Below, piece after piece: positions 7,901 to 15,671 of a stretch of DNA of 64,000 nt (position 1 is its first letter; each line of letters begins with the position of its first letter). The translations under genes were made by a program, and so were the position numbers. The notes under the pieces are model-generated. The model was not told the origin of the DNA. It did no database searches and worked only from the letters and a program-made list of their open reading frames with translations. The DNA comes from Bdellovibrionales bacterium GWA2_49_15. GTDB taxonomy: Bacteria > Bdellovibrionota > Bacteriovoracia > Bacteriovoracales > Bacteriovoracaceae. The stretch lies in assembly GCA_001769855.1 (NCBI GenBank), contig MEPP01000032.1, positions 62,001 through 126,000 of the forward strand, given 5' to 3'.

Positions 7901-8754
7901 TGCTCCCATTCATTCAGATCAATCTGGCCGTGCTTCTGATGGGAACAGCTGGGGCCGTAGGTAAGCACACTGGGGCGTCTACTCTCATCCTCGTTTGGTC
8001 CAGATGCGGATTTGCGGCCCTGGGATTGCTCGGTCTCTTGGGCGTCAAGGGCAGCTTGGATGGGATGCTCAAAGGACTCCGATCGGCCTGGGTGATGGGA
8101 GTCCTCCTTGCGGCCCATTGGATCAGCTTCTTCGCATCGATCCAGTTCTCCTCCGTTACCATTGCTGTATTCACTTTCTCGCTCTGTCCCATCCTTGTCG
8201 GCCTCATCGAACCCATGATTCTTCGGTCGCCCAAAAGGACGAGGCACATTCTATTTGCGCTGACGAGCTCAATTGGGGTCTGGATGCTCCTTCCCAAGGA
8301 ACCTGCATCCGGCCAGATGCTTTCAGGCGTATTGGCCGGCTTGCTTTCCGCGCTCCTGTTTTCGGCATACATGATCGTCGGCAAGGCCAAATCCAATGCC
8401 GCGCTTCCAGTCGCTCGATTTCTCATGTTTCAAAATCTGTGTGCGGCCTTGCTTCTCACCCCGGCGGTTCTCTCGATGGGGAACTTGCCTAAGCAGACCG
8501 GGGTTTGGGTCGAACTCCTTCTCCTGGGGATCGGCTTAACGGCCATTCCACAACTTCTCCTTTTTAGGGCGCTCCAATACTTCTCCGCAAGTACCGTCAG
8601 TGTCCTATTCTCCCTAGAGTCGGTGTACGGGGTGCTCGCCGCCCATTTATTGCTTGGAGAGAGCGCGACTCCAGCGACTCTTGCTGGTGGCGCACTCATC
8701 GCTCTCTCCGCAACCTCTGCATCAATCGGAGATCGAATGCCTGTTATGAAGTAA
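7897..8754 (+). CDS. EamA/DMT-family transporter
   Basis: 285 residues of almost continuous hydrophobic segments, about ten transmembrane helices in two EamA halves (roughly 5-135 and 150-280). The second half has the typical LLLFRALQYFSASTVSVLFS and LLLGESATPATLAGGALI signatures. These drug/metabolite transporters usually export amino acids, amines or related metabolites across the inner membrane. It overlaps the decarboxylase by 4 bases, so translational coupling is likely, and I infer export of the decarboxylase product or a derivative. Confidence 0.92.
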   Translation: MMLPFIQINLAVLLMGTAGAVGKHTGASTLILVWSRCGFAALGLLGLLGVKGSLDGMLKGLRSAWVMGVLLAAHWISFFASIQFSSVTIAVFTFSLCPILVGLIEPMILRSPKRTRHILFALTSSIGVWMLLPKEPASGQMLSGVLAGLLSALLFSAYMIVGKAKSNAALPVARFLMFQNLCAALLLTPAVLSMGNLPKQTGVWVELLLLGIGLTAIPQLLLFRALQYFSASTVSVLFSLESVYGVLAAHLLLGESATPATLAGGALIALSATSASIGDRMPVMK

Positions 8755-8775
8755 AACCAACATAAGGAGGAGCCC

Positions 8776-9402
8776 ATGGATACAGCGGACAGTTATACGA
8801 AAATAGCAGAAGAATACGCGAAACGAATTTTTCACGAGTTGGAAAACAAGCCCAAGGATCGAGAGCTACTGGATCAGTTTTCCGATCTCGTTCGCGAGCA
8901 AGGTCCGGTCTGTGACCTGGGGTGCGGCCCCGGGCACATTGCGCGATACCTCGATGAGCGGGGTGTCCAAGCCTTCGGGATGGATCTTTCCGTTGGGATG
9001 TGTGAGCAGGCGCGTCGTCTCAGTCCCCAGATCAGATTCCAGCAAGGCGACATGCTGGCGACCGGTCTCGAAGACGAGTCCTTGGCGGGCGTTGCAGCGC
9101 TTTACTCGATCATCCACATCCCTCGGGAGCAGGTGGTGGTGGCCTTGAAAGAGATCAATCGGGTCTTGAAATCCGGAGGCCATCTCTTTCTCTCGCATCA
9201 TATCGGAGAGCAAATCGTGCATGTAGATGAACTGTGGGGGGTGCACGAACTGAGCCTTGATTTCATCTTCTTTACGCCGAATGAGATGGCTGAATACCTG
9301 CGTCTGGCAGGATTTGAAATCAAGGCCCGCGTCGAGAGGCCACCGTATGCCGAAGGGGTCGAGGCGCAGACGCACCGGGCTTACTTCTTGGCACAGAAGT
9401 AG
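8776..9402 (+). CDS. Class I SAM-dependent methyltransferase
   Basis: 208 residues, ATG preceded by AAGGAGGAG, a strong ribosome site. Motif I is VCDLGCGPGH (about 45-54). Motif II follows with GMDLSVGMCEQAR, then QGDMLATGL (adenine-binding acidic loop) and RVLKSGGHLFLSHH (post-motif strand). This is a small-molecule methyltransferase of the Methyltransf_11/25 type. It is 21 bases after the exporter and is followed by the remnant of a nucleosidase that would remove S-adenosylhomocysteine, so a methylation step on the cassette's product is plausible. Substrate unknown. Confidence 0.92.
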   Translation: MDTADSYTKIAEEYAKRIFHELENKPKDRELLDQFSDLVREQGPVCDLGCGPGHIARYLDERGVQAFGMDLSVGMCEQARRLSPQIRFQQGDMLATGLEDESLAGVAALYSIIHIPREQVVVALKEINRVLKSGGHLFLSHHIGEQIVHVDELWGVHELSLDFIFFTPNEMAEYLRLAGFEIKARVERPPYAEGVEAQTHRAYFLAQK

Positions 9403-9407
9403 GTAAA

Positions 9408-9768
9408 ATGAAGAGGCAAAGGAAACTTGGATTTGTAATTCCGATGAAAAAGGTGGCCATCGGTCTCCTGGAGTCATTCGAAGACTTAGAAGAACAGCCG
9501 TTCAAGGGGCGTAGCTTGTCAGCTTCTCATCGATTCCTTTGATTGCTCGTCCATTATCCATTTTGGATCGGCCGGGGCGGTCTTCAAAGAGCTTCGGATC
9601 GGCGATCTTGTCCTTGGAGAAGAGATCGTCGAATATGAGAATCTTGTTTCGAGAACCATTTATGAGAACCGTAGGTGCCTAATTTTAGAGCTGGCATTTG
9701 AGCAACACTTTCAAAATACAGGTGAATTGTTTCGATTAAAATTAGACAATTTAGCCGATAATCAGTAA
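9408..9768 (+). pseudogene. Remnant of an MTA/SAH-type nucleosidase (phosphorylase superfamily)
   Basis: An ATG five bases after the methyltransferase stop opens KLGFVIPMKKVAIGLLESFE, the N-terminus of a nucleoside phosphorylase-type protein, which stops at 9542. In another frame from about 9541 comes SIIHFGSAGAVFKELRIGDL then VLGEEIVEYEN, the GSAGA...GDLVLGEE core of 5'-methylthioadenosine/S-adenosylhomocysteine nucleosidases. The middle (~70 residues) and the C-terminal half are missing, and the tail reads as unrelated sequence to 9768. It is clearly broken. It was probably the fourth structural gene of the cassette. Confidence 0.6.
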
Positions 9769-9781
9769 TAGTCAGCTTACT

Positions 9782-10276
9782 ATGGATTGGAAAAATATCG
9801 CAAATATCAACGACCTCGAACTTAAACTAGATCAAAAAGGCGAGTTTTATAAAAAAGAATCTGTGCCACTAGCGTCGCAGATGGGCGCCAAAAAACTCGG
9901 ATTTCATATCGTCGTTCTTCATCCTAAAACGTTTTCATGTCCTTATCATTTTCATCATTCTGACGAGGAACTTTTTCTAATCTTGGAAGGTAAGGCCATT
10001 CTTCGACAGGCAGGGCAGTTTCGTGAAGTTAAAAAGGGTGATTTACTATTTTTCACAAACTCACCCGAAGGTGCTCATCAGCTCTACAATCACACCGACA
10101 GGCCTGTAAAATACTTAGATCTAACTACGATGGATGACTTTGAGGTTTGTGAATACCCCGATTCACAAAAGGTATACGTGAGTAGAATTAAAAAACTATT
10201 TCAAGCCGGAAGTAAAGTTGATTATTTTAAAGATGAAGAAAATCCAAAATTGTTTTGGCCGAAGAAATTTCTTTGA
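9782..10276 (+). CDS. Cupin-domain protein
   Basis: 164 residues with a single cupin barrel. Motif 1 is PYHFHHSDEELFLILEG (His-His-Glu metal ligands, residues ~57-73). Motif 2 is GDLLFFTNSPEGAHQLYNHT (third His). Such proteins bind a metal and act as isomerases, dioxygenases or sugar/metabolite sensors; no specific reaction can be assigned. The base composition is A+T-rich again, so the G+C-rich cassette ends before it. The ribosome site is weak. Confidence 0.85.
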   Translation: MDWKNIANINDLELKLDQKGEFYKKESVPLASQMGAKKLGFHIVVLHPKTFSCPYHFHHSDEELFLILEGKAILRQAGQFREVKKGDLLFFTNSPEGAHQLYNHTDRPVKYLDLTTMDDFEVCEYPDSQKVYVSRIKKLFQAGSKVDYFKDEENPKLFWPKKFL

Positions 10277-10367
10277 GTAGCGACTAAAAAAACTCAGGAC
10301 AATCGGATTGTCTATTTTACAAAAAAATGAGTAAGGATGCCCTCCGTAAAGATATCGGAATCATGAA

Positions 10368-10577
10368 TTATATTGGAATGTATAATATGGCGAAAAGTGC
10401 ACACTGGCCTGGACGCTCGTCCCTGCAGAAAATTCGCCACTCCGCCGTGGCCCATTCGATGGTTCGACCGGGCCAGTTTACATTTGATTCCGGCGAATAA
10501 ACTGCCTGTGATAACGTTCTGAGTGCCGTGATTTGATTATGGGTAAGCTCGGTAGCGCGGTATAACTCAATTTGCAT
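10368..10577 (-). pseudogene. N-terminal remnant of a GNAT acetyltransferase
   Basis: 69 residues from an ATG with a GAGGAG site 8 bases upstream. It reads IELYRATELTHNQITALRTL then SQAVYSPE...WPGRTIEWATAEW, the start of a GNAT N-acetyltransferase of the kind that acetylates amino groups. The acetyl-CoA loop (Q/RxxGxG/A) and all following strands are missing; the frame ends in unrelated residues at 10368. An intact expression start in front of a truncated protein suggests a recent deletion. Confidence 0.5.
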
Positions 10578-10703
10578 TGCTTTTCTCCTCTCGCATCAGC
10601 ATAAATCAACTCAAGAGTTCTCAAACGCGCTTAAGATTGAAATTGCTTCTGGAGAAGCTGTTTCACTAGCGGTAAGGAAATCTCAGGAACACTTTCAACC
10701 ATT

Positions 10704-10855
10704 TCAGTACTCAAAGTATTCAAGGGTCGCTCTGACTACGGCCCGCGCGGCTCGGAAAGACTTCTGATAATCTTCCTTTCGCTCCAAGAATCCGCACATA
10801 TTGCCCAGGCAGGGATGTTTTCCATTTTTCCTCTTCAGCCGATTGGTTTCATAGG
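10704..10855 (-). other. Open frame without start behind the AAA ATPase, possible gene remnant
   Basis: Directly after and overlapping the ATPase stop, the minus strand reads NRLKRKNGKHPCLGNMCGFL then ERKEDYQKSFRAARAVVRAT, ending LEYFEY at 10704. It looks coding in composition but has no good start codon. It may be the C-terminus of a lost gene or a frame continuation of the ATPase. Function unknown. Confidence 0.3.
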
Positions 10856-11643
10856 TGCTTTAAGAATGAAGCCGGGTTGTTGAGAAATGCTTTGGTGATT
10901 TTGACGTGCTCTAGGTCTTCATATTGGACGGATGAAATGGATTTTCCGTCTATGTTCAGGATTTTTGCGCCCGGATAGCCCATTAGAATGGGAGAGTGGG
11001 TGGCGATCAGAAATTGAGAACCTTCTTTCACGCAGTCTTGGATCATGGCGATAAAGGCCATCTGACGAACCGGCGAGAGCGGGGCTTCCGGTTCGTCGAG
11101 AATGTAGAAGCCATCGGGCACAAGGCGCCCCTGAAAGAGCTTGAGAAAACTCTCCCCATGAGAATTGGCATCGAGGTCTTTGCCATATTTCGCTTCAAGC
11201 GCATAGCTTTGCCCAAGGGCTGCGCCCACGGCGAGCAATCTCCCGTAGCCCTTGAATTTCTGTCCGGCTTCGTCAGCCAGATTTTTCAGTTCAGATTGTT
11301 CCTCGCGTACTCTTCTAGCGAAGTTAAAGAAGTCTTCTGAGCGCATGAAGAAGCCTCTGTGAGTTCTCTTTATCCACGACAGACGTAGGTACTTGGAAAG
11401 GAGCTTCGCCTGGGCAAGACTCTCGTCCCTCTCGATGGAATTGCCCCCTACGGCGACAGAACCAGCAGCAACGGCAATGGTTTCAAGCAAAGTGGATTTA
11501 CCGCAGCCATTTTCGCCAACGAGAATCGTAACAGGCTGGTCGAGCACCAAAGACTTGAGAGAGCGTATCACGGGAATCCGAAACGGATGCTCCTCCGTTT
11601 GCCCCTGTGGAAAATCTCTAAATCCAATTTCCTTTAGGTGCAT
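10849..11643 (-). CDS. AAA ATPase of the OLD/ABC-ATPase-like (AAA_21) type
   Basis: 264 residues. Walker A is VGENGCGKST (about 41-50), Walker B is FYILDEPEAPLSP and the switch His lies in IATHSPIL. The middle is helical and has the spacing of an ABC-type ATPase without membrane domains. Single-domain proteins of this kind are widespread beside mobile and defence genes, but also occur alone. No partner nuclease is seen here. The promoter side (11644-11742) has nothing notable. Confidence 0.85.
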   Translation of the reverse strand: MHLKEIGFRDFPQGQTEEHPFRIPVIRSLKSLVLDQPVTILVGENGCGKSTLLETIAVAAGSVAVGGNSIERDESLAQAKLLSKYLRLSWIKRTHRGFFMRSEDFFNFARRVREEQSELKNLADEAGQKFKGYGRLLAVGAALGQSYALEAKYGKDLDANSHGESFLKLFQGRLVPDGFYILDEPEAPLSPVRQMAFIAMIQDCVKEGSQFLIATHSPILMGYPGAKILNIDGKSISSVQYEDLEHVKITKAFLNNPASFLKHL

Positions 11644-11742
11644 AGCCTGCCCTTACCCCAGCTCTTTGTGTTTGGGCGGAATATAGGCGTAGCAGCATAA
11701 AAAGGCAAAAAGAAAGAGTAATATTAAGAGCGTCTAAGTGTT

Positions 11743-11949
11743 CTAAAGAAAAAATTCCGGTAATGCGACGATCGAGAAATGGATCGAAGTATGTAACATC
11801 TGGGGCGCAGAATTCAAGACACCTGGACGGATCACCTTTGCCCCAGCGATCGAGAGCTTCGCCTTCATTTTAGAAATTTTGATCCTCTCCGGTGAAACCC
11901 CGATATCCTTGCCAAATTCTTCAATAGTCTTATACCTTTTCGCTTTCAT
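11743..11949 (-). pseudogene. Truncated HigA/XRE-type antitoxin
   Basis: An ATG at 11949 (or GTG at 11952) gives KAKRYKTIEEFGKDIGVSPE then RIKISKMKAKLSIA, the N-terminus of an XRE-family antitoxin of the HigA group. The helix-turn-helix that should follow is missing; after about 35 residues the frame reads into unrelated sequence to 11743. It overlaps the stop of the toxin remnant upstream (TGATG), the normal toxin-first order of higBA. Confidence 0.55.
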
Positions 11950-12188
11950 CACAACCTCTTTATTCTCTGAATCGACACCTCAATATCTCTCTGAGAAGTC
12001 TTATTGGTTTTCTTCTGGAAACCATGGACAAGAAAAATGACATCGCCTTTTTTTATAAAGTAGATGACCCGATAAATTCCAGACCTTCGCCAATGACTAC
12101 GTACTCACTTTCAAGTCCTTTCAGATGGCCAAATTCTCCAAATAGGGCGTGCCCATACCGTGAAAGCATCTGCTGAAGTGCCGACTAA
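11949..12188 (-). pseudogene. Frameshifted HigB/RelE-superfamily (Gp49-like) toxin
   Basis: One frame reads QQMLSRYGHALFGEFGHLKG. After a frameshift near 12120 the other reads RSGIYRVIYFIKKGDVIFLV then HGFQKKTNKTSQRDIEVSIQ, ending at 11949. YRVIYF and HGFxKKT are signature segments of the HigB/Gp49-like mRNA interferases. The N-terminus is missing (in-frame stop upstream) and the frame is broken, so it is inactive by inference. Confidence 0.6.
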
Positions 12189-12280
12189 CACAAGTATCGC
12201 CAATACCGTCTTGCCAAACTAGGAAGTTATATTACCCGAACCAGGGACTGCCACAACTTTTGGGAAGTCATTGAATTATA

Positions 12281-12470
12281 ATGACCGCTAATACCAAAAA
12301 GCAGGACCCGACGGCCTTTATCGACCCCAATGCTACACGATTATGCCCAGGTCTATGGTGCCGGCCTGGTTAATGGTGATACCAGTTCAGCCAGTTTTTC
12401 TTTCTATGTTCGCGGCCCCTTTCAGATCACAATGAATCAAGTACACAATCAAAAAAGGGAAGATTTATGA
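12281..12470 (+). pseudogene. Decayed copy of the adjacent hexapeptide-repeat gene
   Basis: The bases encoding TAFIDPNA, and after a small deletion DYAQVYGAG, match the KAFIGPNASVCDYANVLGNA segment of the gene at 12467. The second frame stays open (VNGDTSSASFSFYVRGPFQI) and stops inside the first codons of that gene. I infer an eroded tandem duplicate. Between 12189 and 12280 nothing else is recognisable. Confidence 0.45.
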
Positions 12471-13210
12471 AAAGAGCTTACCTGATTGGACTTGTATTCT
12501 TAACACAAATTGCCCTGGCCACGACCTTTGCCGAAGATAAAGATAAACCCTGCAGAGGGGAACCTGGACATCGCCATTCAAACGGAGGTGGTTTTGTCGC
12601 CGATACCGCCGTCGTTTCATCCAAGGCCTTCATCGGCCCCAACGCTTCCGTTTGTGATTACGCCAATGTCCTCGGTAACGCCAAGGTCTACGATAATGCC
12701 AACGTCTCCGATTTTGCCAAGGTGTTCGGTAATGTCCAGGTCTACGGTAATGCCAAGGTGTCCGGTTTTGCCGACGTCTCCGATGACACCAAGGTCTACG
12801 GTAATGCCCAGGTCCACGGTTATGCCGAACTGGCAGGAACTGCCTACGTCTACGGTAATGCCATGGTCTACGGTAATGCCAAGGTCTACGGTAATGCTAA
12901 GGTCTACGGTAATGCCAAGGTCCACGGTTATGCCGAGGTCTTCGGTAATGCCGAAGTCCTCAGTACTGTCACTGTCAGCAATGATGCAAAGGTGTGCCGC
13001 GAGCGCCATTCGGGCAGGAACCTGATCTTGAAAGATATTTGTGCTGAAAGTGGGATCTACGGCGCGATCAGGTGGTTTTTCTTCAGCAGTGACCCGGATC
13101 AACCGTCCCCTACTACCGTCTTTGATGGAGCACGCGATAACTCCTCGACCTTTTATGAACAGCAAAAGACACAAGAGAACGTTCCGTCTGAACTTGGAAT
13201 TTCCCGATAG
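12467..13210 (+). CDS. Secreted left-handed beta-helix (hexapeptide repeat) protein
   Basis: 247 residues. There is a signal peptide at 1-22 (GLVFLTQIALATTFA). Residues 28-58 form a Cys/His/Gly module (PCRGEPGHRHSNGGGFVA, then DTAVVSSKAFIGP). About 18 near-perfect hexapeptides (NAKVYG, NAQVHG, YAEVFG) fill 59-166, then a Cys-containing tail of about 80 residues. Hexapeptides of this type fold as a left-handed parallel beta-helix; no acyltransferase catalytic His context is evident, so a structural or surface role is inferred. The N-terminal module is shared with the 814-residue protein at 19410-21854. Ribosome site GGGAAGA. Confidence 0.8.
   Translation: MKRAYLIGLVFLTQIALATTFAEDKDKPCRGEPGHRHSNGGGFVADTAVVSSKAFIGPNASVCDYANVLGNAKVYDNANVSDFAKVFGNVQVYGNAKVSGFADVSDDTKVYGNAQVHGYAELAGTAYVYGNAMVYGNAKVYGNAKVYGNAKVHGYAEVFGNAEVLSTVTVSNDAKVCRERHSGRNLILKDICAESGIYGAIRWFFFSSDPDQPSPTTVFDGARDNSSTFYEQQKTQENVPSELGISR
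12641..12964 (+). repeat. 18 tandem 18-bp units encoding hexapeptides
   Basis: The unit is close to AAGGTCTACGGTAATGCC. Several consecutive units near 12850-12920 are almost identical at DNA level, others have diverged. The period is a multiple of three, so unit gain or loss would keep the frame. Confidence 0.85.
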
Positions 13211-13312
13211 TCATCTCAGAGAGGGGCCAATCTTAAGATAGTATATCAAGTGATGGAAGCCCTCGGTTTAAAAGGAGGGCCGTCTATATCTTCTACCCTT
13301 AAGGATGCTGAC

Positions 13313-13810
13313 TTACTCAAAGACTAGCATAAATGAAAAACTGCTTGCATGATTCAGCTTTTCTTTAAAAAATACAGTCTCTAATCCATACTCAGGATTA
13401 ATCTTAAGCAGCTTGAAGCCACTATACCACTCCAAACTTTTGTAATCCAATCCCATTACCTCCCCAAACTTCAATTCCAGAGAAGTCGAAATGCATTTTT
13501 CTTTAGCATTATCAAAACAACGGAAGTCCCCTATGAAGCTGACGGCCTCATACTTACAAGTAAACGTATTGGGATTTTCCGCCGAGTACTCCACGATTCC
13601 TGAAGTTCCTACGCTTGACATTGTCATGTAGACATCCTTTTTCTCAGCGCAAAGGAAGGATGCCCCTTTCGTTTTCTTAAAGACAATTTTTGCTTTCTCA
13701 ATCACTCCCACTGCCTCGGCAAACGAGAATGTTGCATTATAATCCGAAGCATAACTTCCATGAGCAGTAACTGTAAGAAATAATCCCAAAAGGAAAATAC
13801 GACCAATCAT
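13313..13810 (-). CDS. Secreted protein of unknown function
   Basis: 165 residues with a signal peptide at 1-21 (GRIFLLGLFLTVTAHGSYAS). The mature part has four Cys (LCAEKK, FTCKYE, RCFDNA, KCISTS) that could form two disulfides, and beta-rich sequence. No family recognised. It is convergent with the hexapeptide-repeat gene and stands alone on its strand. Confidence 0.65.
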   Translation of the reverse strand: MIGRIFLLGLFLTVTAHGSYASDYNATFSFAEAVGVIEKAKIVFKKTKGASFLCAEKKDVYMTMSSVGTSGIVEYSAENPNTFTCKYEAVSFIGDFRCFDNAKEKCISTSLELKFGEVMGLDYKSLEWYSGFKLLKINPEYGLETVFFKEKLNHASSFSFMLVFE

Positions 13811-14218
13811 AAGGACTCCCAGTCATTTGACAGACGGTTAAATTTGACGACGCCATCATATGAAAAGAATTATGGTAGTTACAGGGGGGTGAACAATTTA
13901 CACAAGAGACAGCGCCTGACCTAATTTTTCTTGTATCAATGGGAAAACGCGATGGCAAAAGATAGTAGTCCAGACGTCACCAGTGCCGTCCTAAAAAAAA
14001 GCTTAATCTAATGATCCGAGCAGCAGCGAGCACCTTGCTGATAGAAGAAGTGACTTTCGCTATGGACGACGGTTGCAGGGCGGCATCGAGCGCGAACCGG
14101 CTCCCAATAACCGCCTTTTTAAGATGGAATTATTTTTGCACGGTTTGGTACGATGGACCATTCATCGGTATTTATACCCAGGAACACTTTATTAGGGCAT
14201 AATTTAAACCAAAACATC
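13811..14218. other. Intergenic region without supported gene
   Basis: 408 bases. A TTGACA-like box near 13828 and A+T-rich DNA lie by the two divergent gene starts. The middle (about 14010-14115) is noticeably G+C-rich and open in both directions, but neither translation resembles a protein I know. It may be another eroded fragment. Confidence 0.4.
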
Positions 14219-15595
14219 ATGGCAAACACGATAGAAGAAATTCTCAATTTGGCCTCTTCCTTAGACTTGCAAAAAACCAAGAAACTCATTTCTGTTTATA
14301 AAAAGAAACATTCGCTTTCAAATGAGGAGCAGATTAAAGTTTCACAAATCTATTCAATGTTGGGGATGCTTCCAGAAGCTATAAAGTCCCTTGGTGAATT
14401 TAAAAACTATGATTTTTATAAAGAGTGCGACGTCGTTTACCTCGTGAAACTAATAAAAAAAGCCTTTCTTCACTCCAATGCAGGTGAAAAATATTTCGCC
14501 CGCTCTATATTTCTGTTTATAGAAAGTATTTGTCTTGAAAGAAAAATCCTGCTGCAAGAAATTGACCCACTCTTTTATTACTACAAGGCCTGGAATCACC
14601 TTGAGCATGAAGAGTATGAAAATGCGGCTGACTCAATCACAAAGCTACTCGCTCAACCAGGGCAAACCGACGCCCTGGCCCTCAGAGGTTTTTTTACCTT
14701 AGGGGTCATTGCCGCTGGGACCTTTCAGTTTGATGCCTTTGAAGAAAATTATCTGAAGGCCCTGGCACTCTCCCGCGCCAACAAAAACGCGCAGTGGGAG
14801 CAAACGCTCCTCAGTCGTATGGCCTATGGATATTTCTTATTTGAAATTTTGGACAAAGGCCAAATTTATTTAGACCAGGCCAAGATCTTCAAACAAAAAT
14901 CAAAATTTGAAGAGTTATTCCAATTCACACTTGAGGCCATGATGCTGTTTGAGCAAAAAAGAGTGGATCAAGCAAGAGCAAGTCTTTTATCCGCCCCCTG
15001 TGAGAAAGATATTTATCGAGTTAGCGAGATCATTACTTACTATTACTGGAAAGAAAAATGCGGTTTGCTCGTTTCAACCTGGCAAAAACTATCCTTGGCC
15101 TGCCATCCCTGCAATAGCAGTTTTTCTTTTTTATATGGAAAAAAGTATCGCCCGGAATACGATCTTTATTTGCCACCTTGGTTCAAAAAGAGAATTAAAG
15201 ATCACGAAAATGACTGCTGGTTCTTTGATAATGAAGACCTGCTAATGAAGAGATACCAAGATATCAGCTTGGAGAAGATCAAGAAACCATGGATTGATTT
15301 ATACAATTATAAAATTAAATATAGCAATAAAAAGACCTCTGTTCTTTCGCCAAATCTCCAAAGGGCCCTCTACAAAATTATTTGCGCAGGTGAAGTGGGA
15401 ATCTATCGTTGGAGTTTGATTGATACCCTATATCGGAACGATCTTTCTCCCATGGCGTGTAAAGAAGAACGTTTAAAACAAATTATCCTAAGGTTACGAA
15501 ATTTAAAGATGAAAATTAAACTTAAGAATAATGTTTATACCTTCGACGGATATCAAGATTTTGTTCTGATCATTCCTATGCACGAAAAAATCTAA
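14219..15595 (+). CDS. TPR-like helical repeat protein with C-terminal winged-helix-like domain
   Basis: 458 residues from ATG 14219; a longer in-frame start at 14153 has no better ribosome site. Residues ~1-330 are helix pairs typical of TPR solenoids (YYYKAWNHLEHEEYENAADS, LALRGFFTLGVIAA, LLSRMAYGYFLFEILDKGQI). The last ~90 residues (LQRALYKIICAGEVGIYRWS then ...EERLKQIILRLRNLKMKIKL...NNVYTF) resemble an OmpR-type winged helix. No signal peptide, so cytoplasmic. TPR plus winged helix suggests a regulator, by analogy only; the order is the reverse of the usual SARP/BTAD arrangement. Confidence 0.6.
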   Translation: MANTIEEILNLASSLDLQKTKKLISVYKKKHSLSNEEQIKVSQIYSMLGMLPEAIKSLGEFKNYDFYKECDVVYLVKLIKKAFLHSNAGEKYFARSIFLFIESICLERKILLQEIDPLFYYYKAWNHLEHEEYENAADSITKLLAQPGQTDALALRGFFTLGVIAAGTFQFDAFEENYLKALALSRANKNAQWEQTLLSRMAYGYFLFEILDKGQIYLDQAKIFKQKSKFEELFQFTLEAMMLFEQKRVDQARASLLSAPCEKDIYRVSEIITYYYWKEKCGLLVSTWQKLSLACHPCNSSFSFLYGKKYRPEYDLYLPPWFKKRIKDHENDCWFFDNEDLLMKRYQDISLEKIKKPWIDLYNYKIKYSNKKTSVLSPNLQRALYKIICAGEVGIYRWSLIDTLYRNDLSPMACKEERLKQIILRLRNLKMKIKLKNNVYTFDGYQDFVLIIPMHEKI

Positions 15596-15608
15596 CTTTT
15601 TCTGCCCT
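15588..15608 (+). repeat. Copy 1 of a 21-bp element found upstream of small secreted genes
   Basis: Contains TCTAACTTTTTCTGCCCT and includes the stop codon of the preceding gene. The same element occurs within 16849-16924 and 17462-17537, each time 50-90 bases upstream of a secreted-protein start. It could be a promoter or regulatory box. Confidence 0.55.
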
Positions 15609-15671
15609 CAAATTCTTACTAGTATCCCAATCACATTGTTCAAAACGCATCATGTATTGGAGGAAATTCAT

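Noticed and set aside
9737-9761. TAAA followed by GCCGATAA upstream of the cupin gene, resembling a sigma-28 promoter.
   Set aside because: The -10 matches well but the spacer is 13 instead of 15 bases and the cupin has no link to motility; too weak to list.
12641-12964. Tandem short repeats considered as a CRISPR array.
   Set aside because: Units are contiguous, in frame and without unique spacers, and no cas genes are present.
12510-13174. Long open frames in the other frame and on the opposite strand of the hexapeptide-repeat gene (168-185 codons).
   Set aside because: They are by-products of the 18-bp periodic sequence; their translations are simple periodic strings without start signals, whereas the +1 frame has a signal peptide and recognised hexapeptides.
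14011-14202. A 63-codon plus-strand frame and an opposite frame in the gap before the TPR-like gene.
   Set aside because: No ribosome site, no recognisable domain and a chimeric composition; left as an unexplained G+C-rich patch.
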